Origin: Streptomyces fumigatiscleroticus
Lineage (GTDB): Bacteria; Actinomycetota; Actinomycetes; Streptomycetales; Streptomycetaceae
Length of the DNA: 64,000 nucleotides
NCBI RefSeq assembly: GCF_014647975.1
Contig: NZ_BMQF01000012.1
Span: 1 to 64,000, forward strand
Direction of reading: 5' to 3'
The notes under the pieces were generated by a model. The model was not told where the DNA came from and ran no database searches. It saw only the letters and a program-made list of their open reading frames with translations. The number at the start of each line of letters is the position of its first letter. The stretch's first letter is position 1. Shown here in pieces: positions 7,214 to 16,387 of the stretch. The position numbers and the translations under genes are program-made.

Positions 7214-10200
7214 CTACTTCTCGGTGACCCCGGCCGAGTCGAACGTCGCCACCTCGTGCATCGCCCGGGCCGTGCTCTGCACCATCGGCAGGGCCAGCAG
7301 GGCGCCGGTGCCCTCGCCGAGGCGGAGGTCGAGGTCGACCAGGGGGCGCAGGCCCAGCTTGTTGAGGGCGGCGACATGGCCGGGCTCGGCGCTGCGGTGG
7401 CCCGCGATGCAGGCGGCCAGGACCTCCGGGGCGATCGCGCGGGCGACCAGCGCGGCGGCACCGGCGCTGACGCCGTCGAGGATCACCGGCGTCCGCAGGG
7501 AGGCGCCGCCGAGCAGCAGCCCGACCATGGCCGCGTGCTCGAAGCCGCCGACCGCCGCGAGGACGCCGATCGGGTCGGCCGGGTCCGGCTGGTGCAGCTC
7601 GATCGCGCGGCGCACGACCTCGGTCTTGCGAGCCAGCGTCTCGTCGTTGATGCCGGTGCCCCGGCCCGTGACCTCGGCCGGGTCGGCGCCCGTGAAGACG
7701 GAGATCAGGGCGGCGGACGCGGTGGTGTTCGCGATGCCCATCTCACCGGTGAGCAGGGCCTTGTTGCCGGCCGCCACCAGATCGCGGGCGGTCTCGATGC
7801 CGACCTCGATGGCCTTCTTGGCCTCCTCGCGGGTCATCGCGGGGCCGGTGGTCATGTCGGAGGTGCCTCCGCGGATCTTGCGCGGCAGCAGCCCCGGGGT
7901 GGCCGGGAGGTCGGCGGCCACGCCCACGTCGACGACGCAGACCTCGGCGCCCACCTGGGCCGCGAAGGCGTTGCAGACCGCGCCGCCGCCGAGGAAGTTG
8001 GCCACCATCTGGCCGGTGACCTCCTGCGGCCAGGGGGTGACTCCCTGGGCGTGCACGCCGTGGTCGCCGGCGAAGATCGCGACGGCCGCGGGCTCCGGGA
8101 TCGGCGGCGGGCACTGCCGGGACAGGCCGGAGAGCTGGGCGGAGATGATCTCCAGCATGCCGAGCGCGCCGGCCGGCTTGGTCATCCGCTTCTGCCGCTC
8201 CCAGGCCTCGCCGAGCGCCTTGGCGTCCAGCGGGCGGATCTGTGCGACGGTCTCGGCGAGCAGGTCGTGCGGGTCCTCGCCGGGCAGCGCGCGGCGGCCG
8301 TACGTCTCCTCGTGCACGACCCAGGAGAGCGGGCGGCGCTTGGACCAGCCGGCCTGCATCAGCTCGGGCTCGTCCGGGAACTCGTCGACGTACCCGACGC
8401 ACAGGTAGGCGACGACCTCCAGGTGCTCGGGCAGGCCGAGGGCGCGGACCATCTCGCGCTCGTCGAAGAAGCTGACCCAGCCGACGCCGAGGCCCTCGGC
8501 GCGGGCGGCGAGCCAGAGGTTCTCCACCGCGAGCGCGGAGGAGTACGGCGCCATCTGCGGCTGCGTGTGGCGGCCCAGGGTGTGCCGGCCGCCGCGGGTC
8601 GGGTCGGCGGTGACGACGATGTTCACCGGGGTGTCGAGGATGGCCTCGATCTTCAGTTCCTTGAACTGCTTGGCCCGGCCCTTCGGCAGCGACTTGGCGT
8701 AGGCGTCACGCTGGCGCATGGCCAGTTCGTGCATCGCGCGCCGGGTCTCGGCGGAGCGGATGACGACGAAGTCCCAGGGCTGGGAGTGACCGACGGAGGG
8801 TGCGGTGTGCGCCGCCTCCAGGACGCGGAGGAGCACCTCGTGCGGGATGGGGTCGCTGCGGAATCCGTTGCGGATGTCGCGGCGCTCGCGCATGACCTTC
8901 AGCACGGCCTCGCGTTCGGCGTCGTCGTAGGCGGGTGCGGCCGGGCCGGTGGACTGTCGTGCTTCTGCCACGGGGGCCGTGCTCTCTTCTTCCTGGTCGG
9001 CGCCCCGGGTGTCCAGGTCGTCCGCGTGCTGTACGAGTTCGGGGTCCGTCTCCGCGGCCGGCGCGGGGGCGGGGTCGGCCCCGCGCGGTGCGGGGACCGT
9101 GGCGAGGGGTTCCGGCGCCTGCTCCTCCTGCGGGAGGGGAGCCGCCTGCGGCGGGGCCGGCACGGGGTGCGATGCGGCCGGCACCTGGCCGTCCACCGGG
9201 AGGAACTGGCCCACCTGCTGGTCCGGCTGCGGGCCTGCGGCCCCGGGGTGGGGCCCGCCGGTGTCGCCCTGTCCGTCCTGGACGCCGGCGGCGTCGGCCG
9301 CGGCGTCCTCCGGCGGGGTGGGCGTGTGCTCCGCTTCCGCGACGGGGACCGCCGCGGGGACGGTCTCCCGGGCCGACGGCTCGTTCCCGGGCGTCTCCAC
9401 GTCCCGGACGGGCGCGTCGGGGACGAGCGGGTCGGCTTCGGTCTGCTGGGGGTCCGGCACGGCCGCTTCCCCGTCCGTCTGCGCAGCCGGCGTTCCGGCG
9501 GCGGTCACGGGGGCCTCCGGCGCCTCGGAGCCGTCCGGATACTGCGCGGGCTCCACCGAGACCGGCGCGTTCGGGAAGAGAAGGGGTTCGGTGCCGCTCT
9601 CTCCCTGTGCGGGAGCCACCTCGGCGGGCTGGGGCTGGGCGCCGCCGGGGGTCTCGGGAGCCTGCGGAACCTCCTCAGGCAGCTGCCCTGCGTCCGCGAA
9701 CTGCTCGGCGTCCGGGAACTGCGCGGTTCCGACCAGCTGCCCGCCCTCGGAGGAGGGAGAGGAGACGGTCGCCGGTCCCTGCGGGGCGTCCGCGGCGAAC
9801 GCCGCGCCCGCGTCGGGCACCGCTCCGGCCTCGGGACCGTACCCGGCGACCGGCCCGTGTCCGATCTCCGTGCCCTGCCCGATCTCCGTGACCTGCCCGA
9901 TCTCCGTGCCCTGCCCGGCCTCCGGATCCGTCTCGGCCACCGGAGCCTGCCCGGCCTCGGGCGCTCCCCCTGCCTCGGGCACGGCCCCGGCCTCGGGGTC
10001 GTCCGCGACCTGCCCTGCGGCAGGCAGCTCGACGGGTGCCCCGGCGGGCTGTTCCGCCTCGGGGATCCCGCCCTCCGCGGGCTGCGCCGCCGTACCCGCC
10101 GCGGGATCGGCCGGCTGTCCGGCCACGGGCGCCCCGGCGAACTGCCCGGCCGCGGCCGCCACAGCTTCCGTGCCCGCCACAGCTTCCGCAGCCACCACAG

Positions 10201-10969
10201 CTCCCGTAGCCGCCGCCACAGCTTCTCCGGCCGTCACGGCTTCCGCAGCCGACACCGTTTCCGCAGCCGCCACAGCGTCCGTGGCCGCCGCCACAGCTTC
10301 CGTGGCCGTCACGGCTTCCGTGGCCACCCGTGCCACCACCGCCTCGGCCGCGCCCGCCGGCTCGGGGTCCGGAGCAACCGTTTCCGCAGGCGCCGCCCCG
10401 GGACTCACCGGCGGCTGGGCCGCGGCCTGGGCGCCCCAGGGCGCCGCCCCCTGCGGGGACACGTCACGGCCCGGCGGGACATCGAGGTACTCGGGGCCGG
10501 CCGCGGGCGCGACGGGCTGGCGCACCGGAGCGTCGGCGGGGCCGCGGTCGGCGAGGGAGCGGACCGGGCTGGCGGACGTGTCGGGGATCGGCGGGCCCAG
10601 GTGCAGGGGCCGGCGCGGCGCGGCGGGCGCCGCCGGCGGAACGGGCGCGGGACCCGCCGGGCGGACGGCGCCGAGGTCGACCGAGCCGCTGTCGCGGCCG
10701 GAGACCTCGTGCGGGCCCGGCTCGTGGGGGCCGGGTTCGTGCGTGGCCTCGGGGGCCGGCTCGTGCACGGCCTCGACCACCGGCTCCGGCGCGGGCGGCG
10801 CGACCTCGTTGCCCCAGGCGCCCTGGGCGCCCGGCAGCAGCAGGTCTTCGTCCTCGGCCGCCGTCTCGGAGAGGTAGGTGTACGCGCCGTGCGCGGTGAC
10901 GCCCGGCTGCTCCACCATGCCTGCGTTCTCCGGCAGCCCCTCGCCCGGGATCTGGCCGGTGTCGGTCAT
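7214..10969 (-). CDS. cobT: BluB-CobT fusion (DMB synthase / NaMN:DMB phosphoribosyltransferase) with long disordered N-terminus
   Basis: Protein of 1251 residues in three parts. Residues 1-670 are low complexity (Ala, Pro, Glu, Gly), with an Ala-Val-Thr-rich stretch (about 210-275) and three TEIGQ-type repeats (about 350-370). Residues about 678-895 are BluB (RRDIRNGFRSDPIP, HTAPSVGHSQPWDF), which makes 5,6-dimethylbenzimidazole from FMNH2. Residues about 895-1251 are CobT, which joins that base to nicotinate mononucleotide; its catalytic Glu lies in LGEGTGALLAL. The fusion channels product to substrate for the lower ligand of cobalamin. GAGGGG lies 6-7 bases before the ATG. The last two domains have normal length; the N-terminal part has no recognisable fold. 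Confidence 0.92.
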   Translation of the reverse strand: MTDTGQIPGEGLPENAGMVEQPGVTAHGAYTYLSETAAEDEDLLLPGAQGAWGNEVAPPAPEPVVEAVHEPAPEATHEPGPHEPGPHEVSGRDSGSVDLGAVRPAGPAPVPPAAPAAPRRPLHLGPPIPDTSASPVRSLADRGPADAPVRQPVAPAAGPEYLDVPPGRDVSPQGAAPWGAQAAAQPPVSPGAAPAETVAPDPEPAGAAEAVVARVATEAVTATEAVAAATDAVAAAETVSAAEAVTAGEAVAAATGAVVAAEAVAGTEAVAAAAGQFAGAPVAGQPADPAAGTAAQPAEGGIPEAEQPAGAPVELPAAGQVADDPEAGAVPEAGGAPEAGQAPVAETDPEAGQGTEIGQVTEIGQGTEIGHGPVAGYGPEAGAVPDAGAAFAADAPQGPATVSSPSSEGGQLVGTAQFPDAEQFADAGQLPEEVPQAPETPGGAQPQPAEVAPAQGESGTEPLLFPNAPVSVEPAQYPDGSEAPEAPVTAAGTPAAQTDGEAAVPDPQQTEADPLVPDAPVRDVETPGNEPSARETVPAAVPVAEAEHTPTPPEDAAADAAGVQDGQGDTGGPHPGAAGPQPDQQVGQFLPVDGQVPAASHPVPAPPQAAPLPQEEQAPEPLATVPAPRGADPAPAPAAETDPELVQHADDLDTRGADQEEESTAPVAEARQSTGPAAPAYDDAEREAVLKVMRERRDIRNGFRSDPIPHEVLLRVLEAAHTAPSVGHSQPWDFVVIRSAETRRAMHELAMRQRDAYAKSLPKGRAKQFKELKIEAILDTPVNIVVTADPTRGGRHTLGRHTQPQMAPYSSALAVENLWLAARAEGLGVGWVSFFDEREMVRALGLPEHLEVVAYLCVGYVDEFPDEPELMQAGWSKRRPLSWVVHEETYGRRALPGEDPHDLLAETVAQIRPLDAKALGEAWERQKRMTKPAGALGMLEIISAQLSGLSRQCPPPIPEPAAVAIFAGDHGVHAQGVTPWPQEVTGQMVANFLGGGAVCNAFAAQVGAEVCVVDVGVAADLPATPGLLPRKIRGGTSDMTTGPAMTREEAKKAIEVGIETARDLVAAGNKALLTGEMGIANTTASAALISVFTGADPAEVTGRGTGINDETLARKTEVVRRAIELHQPDPADPIGVLAAVGGFEHAAMVGLLLGGASLRTPVILDGVSAGAAALVARAIAPEVLAACIAGHRSAEPGHVAALNKLGLRPLVDLDLRLGEGTGALLALPMVQSTARAMHEVATFDSAGVTEK

Positions 10970-11316
10970 GCGTACCCCTCGCCCATCGGTTAAGTGCTTC
11001 TACGACCAGCTCACCCGGAACGGCACGCCGACCGCCCCCAGTGAAGAACGAGCGTGCGTGCCCAGCGGCACGAACGACCCGCCGGAAAAGACGACAAAGC
11101 CATTCAGTGGCATTGTCCCGGTCGTTCCTCCGTCACGACACCTTGATCCGCGACGGCCCGCTGTGGACTGCGCCACGTTGCGCACGTCCTCCGGTTGTGC
11201 CGTACCACACTCCCCCCAAAACGGGCGTGCTTTCCGGACATTGACCGACGAAGCGCCGGGTGCCGGAGTGCGGTACAACGATCGGCCAGCCTACCGCGCG
11301 CGGTACGACAACAGGA
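10970..11316. promoter_or_regulatory. 347-bp intergenic region upstream of cobT with a 25-bp interrupted dyad
   Basis: No convincing gene lies here. At 11093-11117 there is an inverted repeat with outer arms GACAA/TTGTC and inner arms GCCA/TGGC, broken by one A:A mismatch, around a TTCAG loop. On the cobT strand the second inner arm reads GCCACTG, resembling part of a cobalamin riboswitch, but I cannot find the other conserved blocks. It could be an operator for cobT. Nothing else stands out. Confidence 0.4.
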
Positions 11317-12528
11317 TCACGGGGCGCGATCCGGGAGCACACCGCTGAGCAGGAACGCCACGCTCCGCTCCGTCTCCGTCCAGGCCCGGCTGTCCAGTCC
11401 GACGGACTGGAGCAGGGCGCACTCGACGGTGTAGCCGTGCTCGGTCAGGTCCCGGCCGACGAGTTCGGCCGCGTCACGGGTGGCGGCGTGGGTGACGATG
11501 CGCTGCGGGCGCCGGTCGGCGACCGCGGAGACGACGGCCGCTCCCCCGCCGCCGATCCGGACGACGTCCGGCTCCGGGAGGTTCTCCAGCACATGCGGGG
11601 CGGTGCCGTGCACGATCTGGAGCTGGACCGCGAAGTGACGGGCGGTGGCGTCGGTGCGGGCGCAGGCGTCCGGGTCCCGGTCGACGGCGATGACGGCGGC
11701 GCCGCCACGGGCGGCCTCGATGGCGAAGGCGCCGCTGCCGCAGCCGATGTCCCACACCAGGTCGCCGAGGCGGGGGCCGAGGCGGGCGAGCTGGGCCGTG
11801 CGGAGCAGGTCCGTCTCGCCCTCGCCCAGGCTGCCGCCGTACGCCTCGGCCGGCAGCGACCAGCCGCGCGGTCCGGCGGCCGGGTCGCGTCCGGCGATCC
11901 AGCCCACGCCGTCCCCGGCGGCGGCCGGGCCGCCCACGACGACGACCACGTTCGGGTCGCGCCAGGTGTGGTCGGCGGCCTTGTCGGAGGTGACGACGGT
12001 GACCTGTTCGCGTGCGGTGCCCAGCTCCTCGCAGATGACGAAGGTGCGGTGGACGCCCTCCAGGAGCAGGCCGAGTTCGGCGGGTCCGGCGCCGGGTGAG
12101 GTGAGGACCGCCACCTTGGTATGGGCCCGGCATACGTTCACCGCGCGTCGCAGGGTGCGGGGATGGGCGACGACCACATGGGCGTCGTCCCAGGGCATAC
12201 CGGCCCGGGCGAAGGCGGCGGCGACGGCGGAGACGGCCGGGACGACCTCGACCTCCAGGCCGAACTCGGGCGCGCGCAGGGTGCGTACGACGCCGAAGAA
12301 GCCGGGGTCGCCGTCGGCGAGCACCACGGCGGTGCCACGGTGGGCGGCGATGCGGCGGGCGGCGAGGGCGACGCTGCCGAGACGGATGCGCTCGGCGGCG
12401 GGCGGCACTTCGGGAAGCGCCAGATGGTGGGCGGCACCGGCCACCAGCGTGGCGGCGCCGAGGGCCGCTCGTGCGGCGGCGGTCAGCGGCGAACCGTCCC
12501 AGCCGATCACCGTGACCCGGTCGGCCAT
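11317..12528 (-). CDS. cobL: precorrin-6Y C5,15-methyltransferase (decarboxylating), CbiE-CbiT fusion
   Basis: Protein of 403 residues. The N-terminal CbiE-like methyltransferase domain (1-205) starts VTVIGWDGSPL and contains VVLADGDPGFFGV. The C-terminal CbiT-like domain (about 215-400) has the SAM-binding DIGCGSGAFAIEAARGG. It methylates precorrin-6B at C5 and C15 and removes the C12 acetate carboxyl in aerobic cobalamin synthesis. I chose ATG at 12528, with TGGAGA about 10 bases upstream; the longer frame to 12666 adds a Pro-rich segment without support. It is upstream of cobT on the same strand. Confidence 0.9.
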   Translation of the reverse strand: MADRVTVIGWDGSPLTAAARAALGAATLVAGAAHHLALPEVPPAAERIRLGSVALAARRIAAHRGTAVVLADGDPGFFGVVRTLRAPEFGLEVEVVPAVSAVAAAFARAGMPWDDAHVVVAHPRTLRRAVNVCRAHTKVAVLTSPGAGPAELGLLLEGVHRTFVICEELGTAREQVTVVTSDKAADHTWRDPNVVVVVGGPAAAGDGVGWIAGRDPAAGPRGWSLPAEAYGGSLGEGETDLLRTAQLARLGPRLGDLVWDIGCGSGAFAIEAARGGAAVIAVDRDPDACARTDATARHFAVQLQIVHGTAPHVLENLPEPDVVRIGGGGAAVVSAVADRRPQRIVTHAATRDAAELVGRDLTEHGYTVECALLQSVGLDSRAWTETERSVAFLLSGVLPDRAP

Positions 12529-12679
12529 CGTCGTCAGTCTCCAGTGGTGTTTTCGCAGGTCGTCAGGGATCAAGGGGTCTCGGAAGGGCCCGGAGGGGGC
12601 TCTGCCGAGACTATCCGGTGCGGCCGGGGCGGACGGCGGCGGCAGGGCCGTCCACGGGCCGTCCACGGGCCGTCCGGCC

Positions 12680-13318
12680 TCAGTTCCAGTCGGTGAACGA
12701 GGTGAACCCGTCGGAGCCGGCCAGGTGCTCCCCCGCGCCCTCCAGATCCTCCGGCAGCAGGCTCCAGACGATGAAGTCGGTGCGCACGTCGGTCCAGGTG
12801 CCGTCCTCGCCGCGGACGTGCGCTATGCAGGCGTTGCGCAGTACGCCCTCACTGATGCAGCCGATCTTCTGGGCGACCTGCTGGGAGGCGGTGTTGTCGG
12901 CCGCCGTGCGCAGTTCGAGGCGCTCGAACTTCTGGTCGCGGAAGAGCCACTGGGCGGTGGCGAGCGCCGCCTCGGAGGCGTAGCCCTCGCCGCGGGCCCA
13001 GGGCGCGATGATGTACGACAGTTCGGTGGAGCGCACATGCCAGTTGGTCTTGCCGAGCTGGACGATGCCCACCAGGCGCTGGGTGAGGAACTCGGTGACG
13101 GCGAGGTCCAGGCCGCGGCCGGCGGCGCGTTCGACGGGCGCGTACTCGGTGATCCAGGTGCGGGCGCCCTCCTGGGTGAAGGGCTGCGGGACGTCGGTCC
13201 AGGCCGCGACCTGCTCGTCGTTCATCATCTCGGCCAGCGCGGGGACGTCGTCCTCGTCGAGGGGACGCAGCACCAACCGCTCCGTGCTGATGGAGATGTT
13301 GGGGAAGGTGCTCGTCAT
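12680..13318 (-). CDS. GNAT N-acetyltransferase (RimJ/RimL type)
   Basis: Protein of 212 residues of the GNAT fold. The start ISTERLVLRPLDEDDVPAL is the family signature of RimJ/RimL-like enzymes that acetylate protein N-termini or small amines with acetyl-CoA. The acetyl-CoA loop is seen as PWARGEGYASEAALATAQWLF, and ADNTASQQVAQKIGCISEGVLR follows. I chose ATG at 13318, with GGAG 6 bases upstream, over an ATG 18 bases earlier. The substrate is unknown. Confidence 0.85.
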   Translation of the reverse strand: MTSTFPNISISTERLVLRPLDEDDVPALAEMMNDEQVAAWTDVPQPFTQEGARTWITEYAPVERAAGRGLDLAVTEFLTQRLVGIVQLGKTNWHVRSTELSYIIAPWARGEGYASEAALATAQWLFRDQKFERLELRTAADNTASQQVAQKIGCISEGVLRNACIAHVRGEDGTWTDVRTDFIVWSLLPEDLEGAGEHLAGSDGFTSFTDWN

Positions 13319-13399
13319 GCGGCGCTCCGTAACCATCGAACGAAACCGTCAGGGCCTGCTGAACTGTCCAGCATGCAGCATGAGAGCACCGCACCGCAC

Positions 13400-13435
13400 C
13401 ACGGGGTCCCCTCCTGTGCGGGAGCGGACCCCGTG
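13400..13435. terminator. hairpin downstream of metQ
   Basis: A 10-bp perfect stem (13400-13409 with 13426-13435) contains a smaller inner stem CTCC/GGAG. It lies after the metQ stop in the direction of transcription and before the acetyltransferase gene. Confidence 0.7.
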
Positions 13436-13485
13436 CGGGCGCCGTGCGGGCGAAAGCCCGGTCGGAAGAGCGGTCGGAAGAGCGG

Positions 13486-14313
13486 TCAGAAGGAGGGGAT
13501 CACGGAGCCGGAGTACTCGTCCTCGATGAACTTCTTGACCTCGTCGGAGGTGAGCAGCTTCGCGAGCTTCTTGACCCGGGGGTCGTCCTCCTGGCCCTCC
13601 TTGACGACGAGGAGGTTGACGTTCGGGTTGTTCTCGGCGGACTCCAGGACGAGGGCGTCCTTCGACGGCTTCAGGTCGGCTTCCAGCGCGTAGTTGCCGT
13701 TGATGACCGCGGCGTCCACGTCGTCGAGGGAGCGCGGCGTCTGGGCCGCCTCCAGCTCCTTGAACTTGAGGTTCTTCGGGTTCTTGGTGATGTCGGCGGT
13801 GGTGGCCGAGGTGCCGGCGCCGTCCTTGAGGGTGATCAGCCCGTTGGCGGCCAGCAGGTTGAGGGCGCGGGCCTCGGTGACGGTGTCGTTCGGGACGGCG
13901 ATGGTCGCACCGTTCTTCAGGTCGTCCGCCTTGTCGGCCTTCTTGGAGTACAGGCCGAGCGGCTCCAGGTGGACGGAGGCCACGGACTTCAGGTGGGTGC
14001 CGTTCTTCTTGTTGAAGTCTTCCAGGTAGGGCTCGGTCTGGAAGTAGTTGGCGTCCACGGACCCGTCCTCCGTCGCCGTGTTCGGCGTGACGTAGTCGGT
14101 GAACTCCTTGACCTGGAGGTCCAGGCCCTCCTTCTTCGCCAGGTGGTCCTTGACGTAGTCGAGGATCTCGGCGTGCGGGACGGGCGTCGCGGCGACGACC
14201 AGCGGGCCGGAGGTGTCGGAGGCGGAGTCCTTGTCGGAGCCGCAGGCGGTGAGCCCGAGGGTGAGGGCTCCGGCGGCCAGGACGGCGGTGGTGAACTTGG
14301 CGGTGTTACGCAC
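13486..14313 (-). CDS. metQ: methionine ABC transporter substrate-binding lipoprotein
   Basis: Protein of 275 residues of the NlpA/MetQ family. A signal peptide with the lipobox LTAC puts the lipidated Cys at residue 24, so the protein is anchored outside the membrane and captures methionine. Family segments include VVAATPVPHAEILDYVK, TDYVTPNTATEDGSVDANYFQTEPYL and VAVPNDTVTEARALNLL-like IAVPNDTVTEARALNLLAAN. GTG at 14313 has AGGAAAGG 8 bases upstream. It is the last gene of the metN-metI-metQ unit, 89 bp after metI. Confidence 0.93.
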   Translation of the reverse strand: MRNTAKFTTAVLAAGALTLGLTACGSDKDSASDTSGPLVVAATPVPHAEILDYVKDHLAKKEGLDLQVKEFTDYVTPNTATEDGSVDANYFQTEPYLEDFNKKNGTHLKSVASVHLEPLGLYSKKADKADDLKNGATIAVPNDTVTEARALNLLAANGLITLKDGAGTSATTADITKNPKNLKFKELEAAQTPRSLDDVDAAVINGNYALEADLKPSKDALVLESAENNPNVNLLVVKEGQEDDPRVKKLAKLLTSDEVKKFIEDEYSGSVIPSF

Positions 14314-14402
14314 GAAAAGTGCCTTTCCTGATGGGTGGTGCGACCCCGTCTCGGGTGGTACGGGGAGCCTGGAGGTGCGATACGGCGGGTCCGCGCGCGG
14401 TG

Positions 14403-15140
14403 CTACGCGACCTTGCTGACGTCCGCCGCCGCGGGTTCCTTCGCCTTCAGCAGCCGCAGCTTGGGCACGGGGCCCGAGCGGCCGCCGCGGCTGTGCAGCA
14501 AGCGGGCCGCGAAGTCGCCGGCGAACTGGATCAGTGAGATGACGACCGCGAGGATCGCCACGGTGATCCACATCAGGCCGGTCTCGAAGCGCTGGTAGCC
14601 GTAGCGGACGGCGAGGTCGCCCAGGCCGCCGCCGCCGACGGTGCCGGCCATGGCGGAGTAGCCGATCAGGGCGATGACCGTGGTGGTGGTGCTGGCGATC
14701 AGCGAGGGCAGCGCCTCGGGCACCAGGACCTTGCGGACGATGGTCCAGGTGTTGCCGCCCATCGACTGCACGGCCTCGACCAGGCCGCCGTCGACCTCGC
14801 GGACGGCCGTCTCGACCAGCCGGGCGAAGAAGGGGATGCCGCCGATGGCGAGCGGCACGATCGCGGCCTCACTGCCGATGGTCGTCCCGGTGATCCAGCG
14901 GGTGAAGCTCATCAGGGCGACCATGAGGATGATGAACGGCATCGAGCGGCCGATGTTCACGATCTGGCCGATGACCTTGTTCACCACGGTGTTCTGGAGC
15001 AGACCGCCCTTGTCGGTGAGGACGAGCAGGACACCGATCGGCAGGCCGGCGACGACGGCGATCAGCGTGGACCAGCCCACCATGATCAGCGTCTCCTGAC
15101 ACGCCTGCTCCAGGAGCGGCCGCATCTCGGACCAGGTCAC
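14403..15140 (-). CDS. metI: methionine ABC transporter permease
   Basis: Protein of 245 residues with about five membrane helices, BPD_transp_1 family. The coupling loop that touches the ATPase is EAVQSMGGNTWTIVRKVLVPEALPSL (an EAA motif). The usual N-terminus LLEQACQETLIMVGWSTLIAV is present. The GTG start at 15138-15140 overlaps the metN stop TGA (GTGA), which indicates translational coupling, and GGAAGG lies 7 bases upstream. The C-terminal 30 residues are basic and longer than in E. coli MetI. Confidence 0.93.
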   Translation of the reverse strand: MTWSEMRPLLEQACQETLIMVGWSTLIAVVAGLPIGVLLVLTDKGGLLQNTVVNKVIGQIVNIGRSMPFIILMVALMSFTRWITGTTIGSEAAIVPLAIGGIPFFARLVETAVREVDGGLVEAVQSMGGNTWTIVRKVLVPEALPSLIASTTTTVIALIGYSAMAGTVGGGGLGDLAVRYGYQRFETGLMWITVAILAVVISLIQFAGDFAARLLHSRGGRSGPVPKLRLLKAKEPAAADVSKVA

Positions 15141-16174
15141 TGGGCACCTTCCTTCACCAGCGCGGACCGCTCGGGGCCCACCACGTCGATCTGCAGACCC
15201 TGCTCGCGCAGGAAGCCGATGGGCACCACGTTGTCCTCGTAGCGGCCGGGCAGCTCGATGCGCATCCGGCCGACCTGGAGGCCGCCGACGGTGTCGATGG
15301 CGGCGCCGAGGATCGATATGTCGATGTTGTAGGTGCGGGAGAGCTGGGAGATGACCGGCCGGGTGGCGGCCTCGCCGTGGAAGGTGACGTCGACGACGGT
15401 GCGCTCGTCGCCGGTGGCCTCGCCGCCGACCGGGAAGAGCGCGGCGGCCAGCTCCGAGCCCGGGGTCGCGAGCAGTTCGCTGACGGTGCCGGACTCGACG
15501 ACGCGGCCCTTCTCCATCAGCGCGGCGGAGTCGCAGATCGACTTCACGACGTCCATCTCGTGGGTGATGAGCAGGACGGTCAGGCCGAGCTGCTCGTTCA
15601 GGTCGCGCAGCAGCTTCAGGATCGAGCGGGTGGTCTCCGGGTCCAGAGCACTGGTGGCCTCGTCGGAGAGGAGCACCTTGGGGTCGCCGGCCAGGGCGCG
15701 GGCGATGCCGACGCGCTGCTTCTGGCCGCCGGAGAGCTGGGCGGGATAGGCCTTGGCCTTGTCGGCGAGGCCGACCAGGTCGAGCAGCTCCAGCGCCTTG
15801 CGCGAGCGCTCCTTGCCCGAGACGCCGAGGATCTCCAGCGGCAGCTCGACGTTGTCCTGCACGGTCCGGGAGGACAGCAGGTTGAAGTGCTGGAAGACCA
15901 TGCCGATACGGCTGCGCGCCCGGCGCAGCTCGCGGCCGGCCCGGGGACCGCGCCCGGCGAGCGCCGTGAGGTCCTGGCCGGCGACGGTGACCGTGCCCGA
16001 GGTGGGGCGCTCCAGGAGGTTGATGCAGCGGATGAGCGAGGACTTGCCGGCGCCGGACTGGCCGATGACGCCGTACACCTCGCCCTCGCGGACGTGCAGG
16101 TCGACGCCGTCGAGGGCGGTGACCTCGCGGCCGCGTGAGCGGTAGACCTTGGTCAGGCCCGATGTCGTGATCAC
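15137..16174 (-). CDS. metN: methionine ABC transporter ATP-binding protein
   Basis: Protein of about 345 residues. ABC motifs in order: Walker A GQSGAGKSS, Q-loop VFQHFNLL, signature LSGGQKQRVGIARAL, Walker B VLLSDEATSALD and the switch THEMDVVK. A C-terminal NIL (ACT-like) domain from about residue 265 is the site where methionine inhibits the transporter in E. coli. GTG at 16174 (VITTSGLTKVYR) has GGA about 7 bases upstream; an alternative GTG at 16189 lacks a ribosome site. It is preceded by a long leader with a probable regulatory uORF. Confidence 0.93.
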   Translation of the reverse strand: MITTSGLTKVYRSRGREVTALDGVDLHVREGEVYGVIGQSGAGKSSLIRCINLLERPTSGTVTVAGQDLTALAGRGPRAGRELRRARSRIGMVFQHFNLLSSRTVQDNVELPLEILGVSGKERSRKALELLDLVGLADKAKAYPAQLSGGQKQRVGIARALAGDPKVLLSDEATSALDPETTRSILKLLRDLNEQLGLTVLLITHEMDVVKSICDSAALMEKGRVVESGTVSELLATPGSELAAALFPVGGEATGDERTVVDVTFHGEAATRPVISQLSRTYNIDISILGAAIDTVGGLQVGRMRIELPGRYEDNVVPIGFLREQGLQIDVVGPERSALVKEGAQ

Positions 16175-16387
16175 TGGGGATTCCGTCACTGTCGAGTGCG
16201 CGGCGCGTGTGTGCGGCGCCGGGCACGGGGCGTTGTTCTTCGGGGTTCTTCGGAACGCGGCACGGTTCTCGCGCCGGCGTCGGAACCGGGAGAACGTGTG
16301 CGCGGGGCGTGCTCGGTCGCGTACGGCGGACGCGGACACGAGCGGTACTCGCTTCGGGGCGCGAGGATCAGGTGGTACGGGGGCCCT
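16175..16387 (-). promoter_or_regulatory. metNIQ mRNA leader with two competing hairpins
   Basis: The stretch between the uORF stop and metN holds no gene. On the transcript, CTCGC/GCGAG (16348-16352 with 16361-16365) can form one hairpin, while the base run CTCG at 16348-16351 can instead pair with CGAG at 16339-16342. The two structures exclude each other, as expected for attenuation or for hiding a ribosome site. No SAM-riboswitch core could be recognised. Confidence 0.35.

Noticed and set aside
6431..10993. Very long open frames on the plus strand across the minisatellite and opposite cobT
   Set aside because: They arise from GC-rich DNA with a 25-bp repeat that has no stops in any frame and from the reverse of a real gene; composition shows no protein-like conservation.
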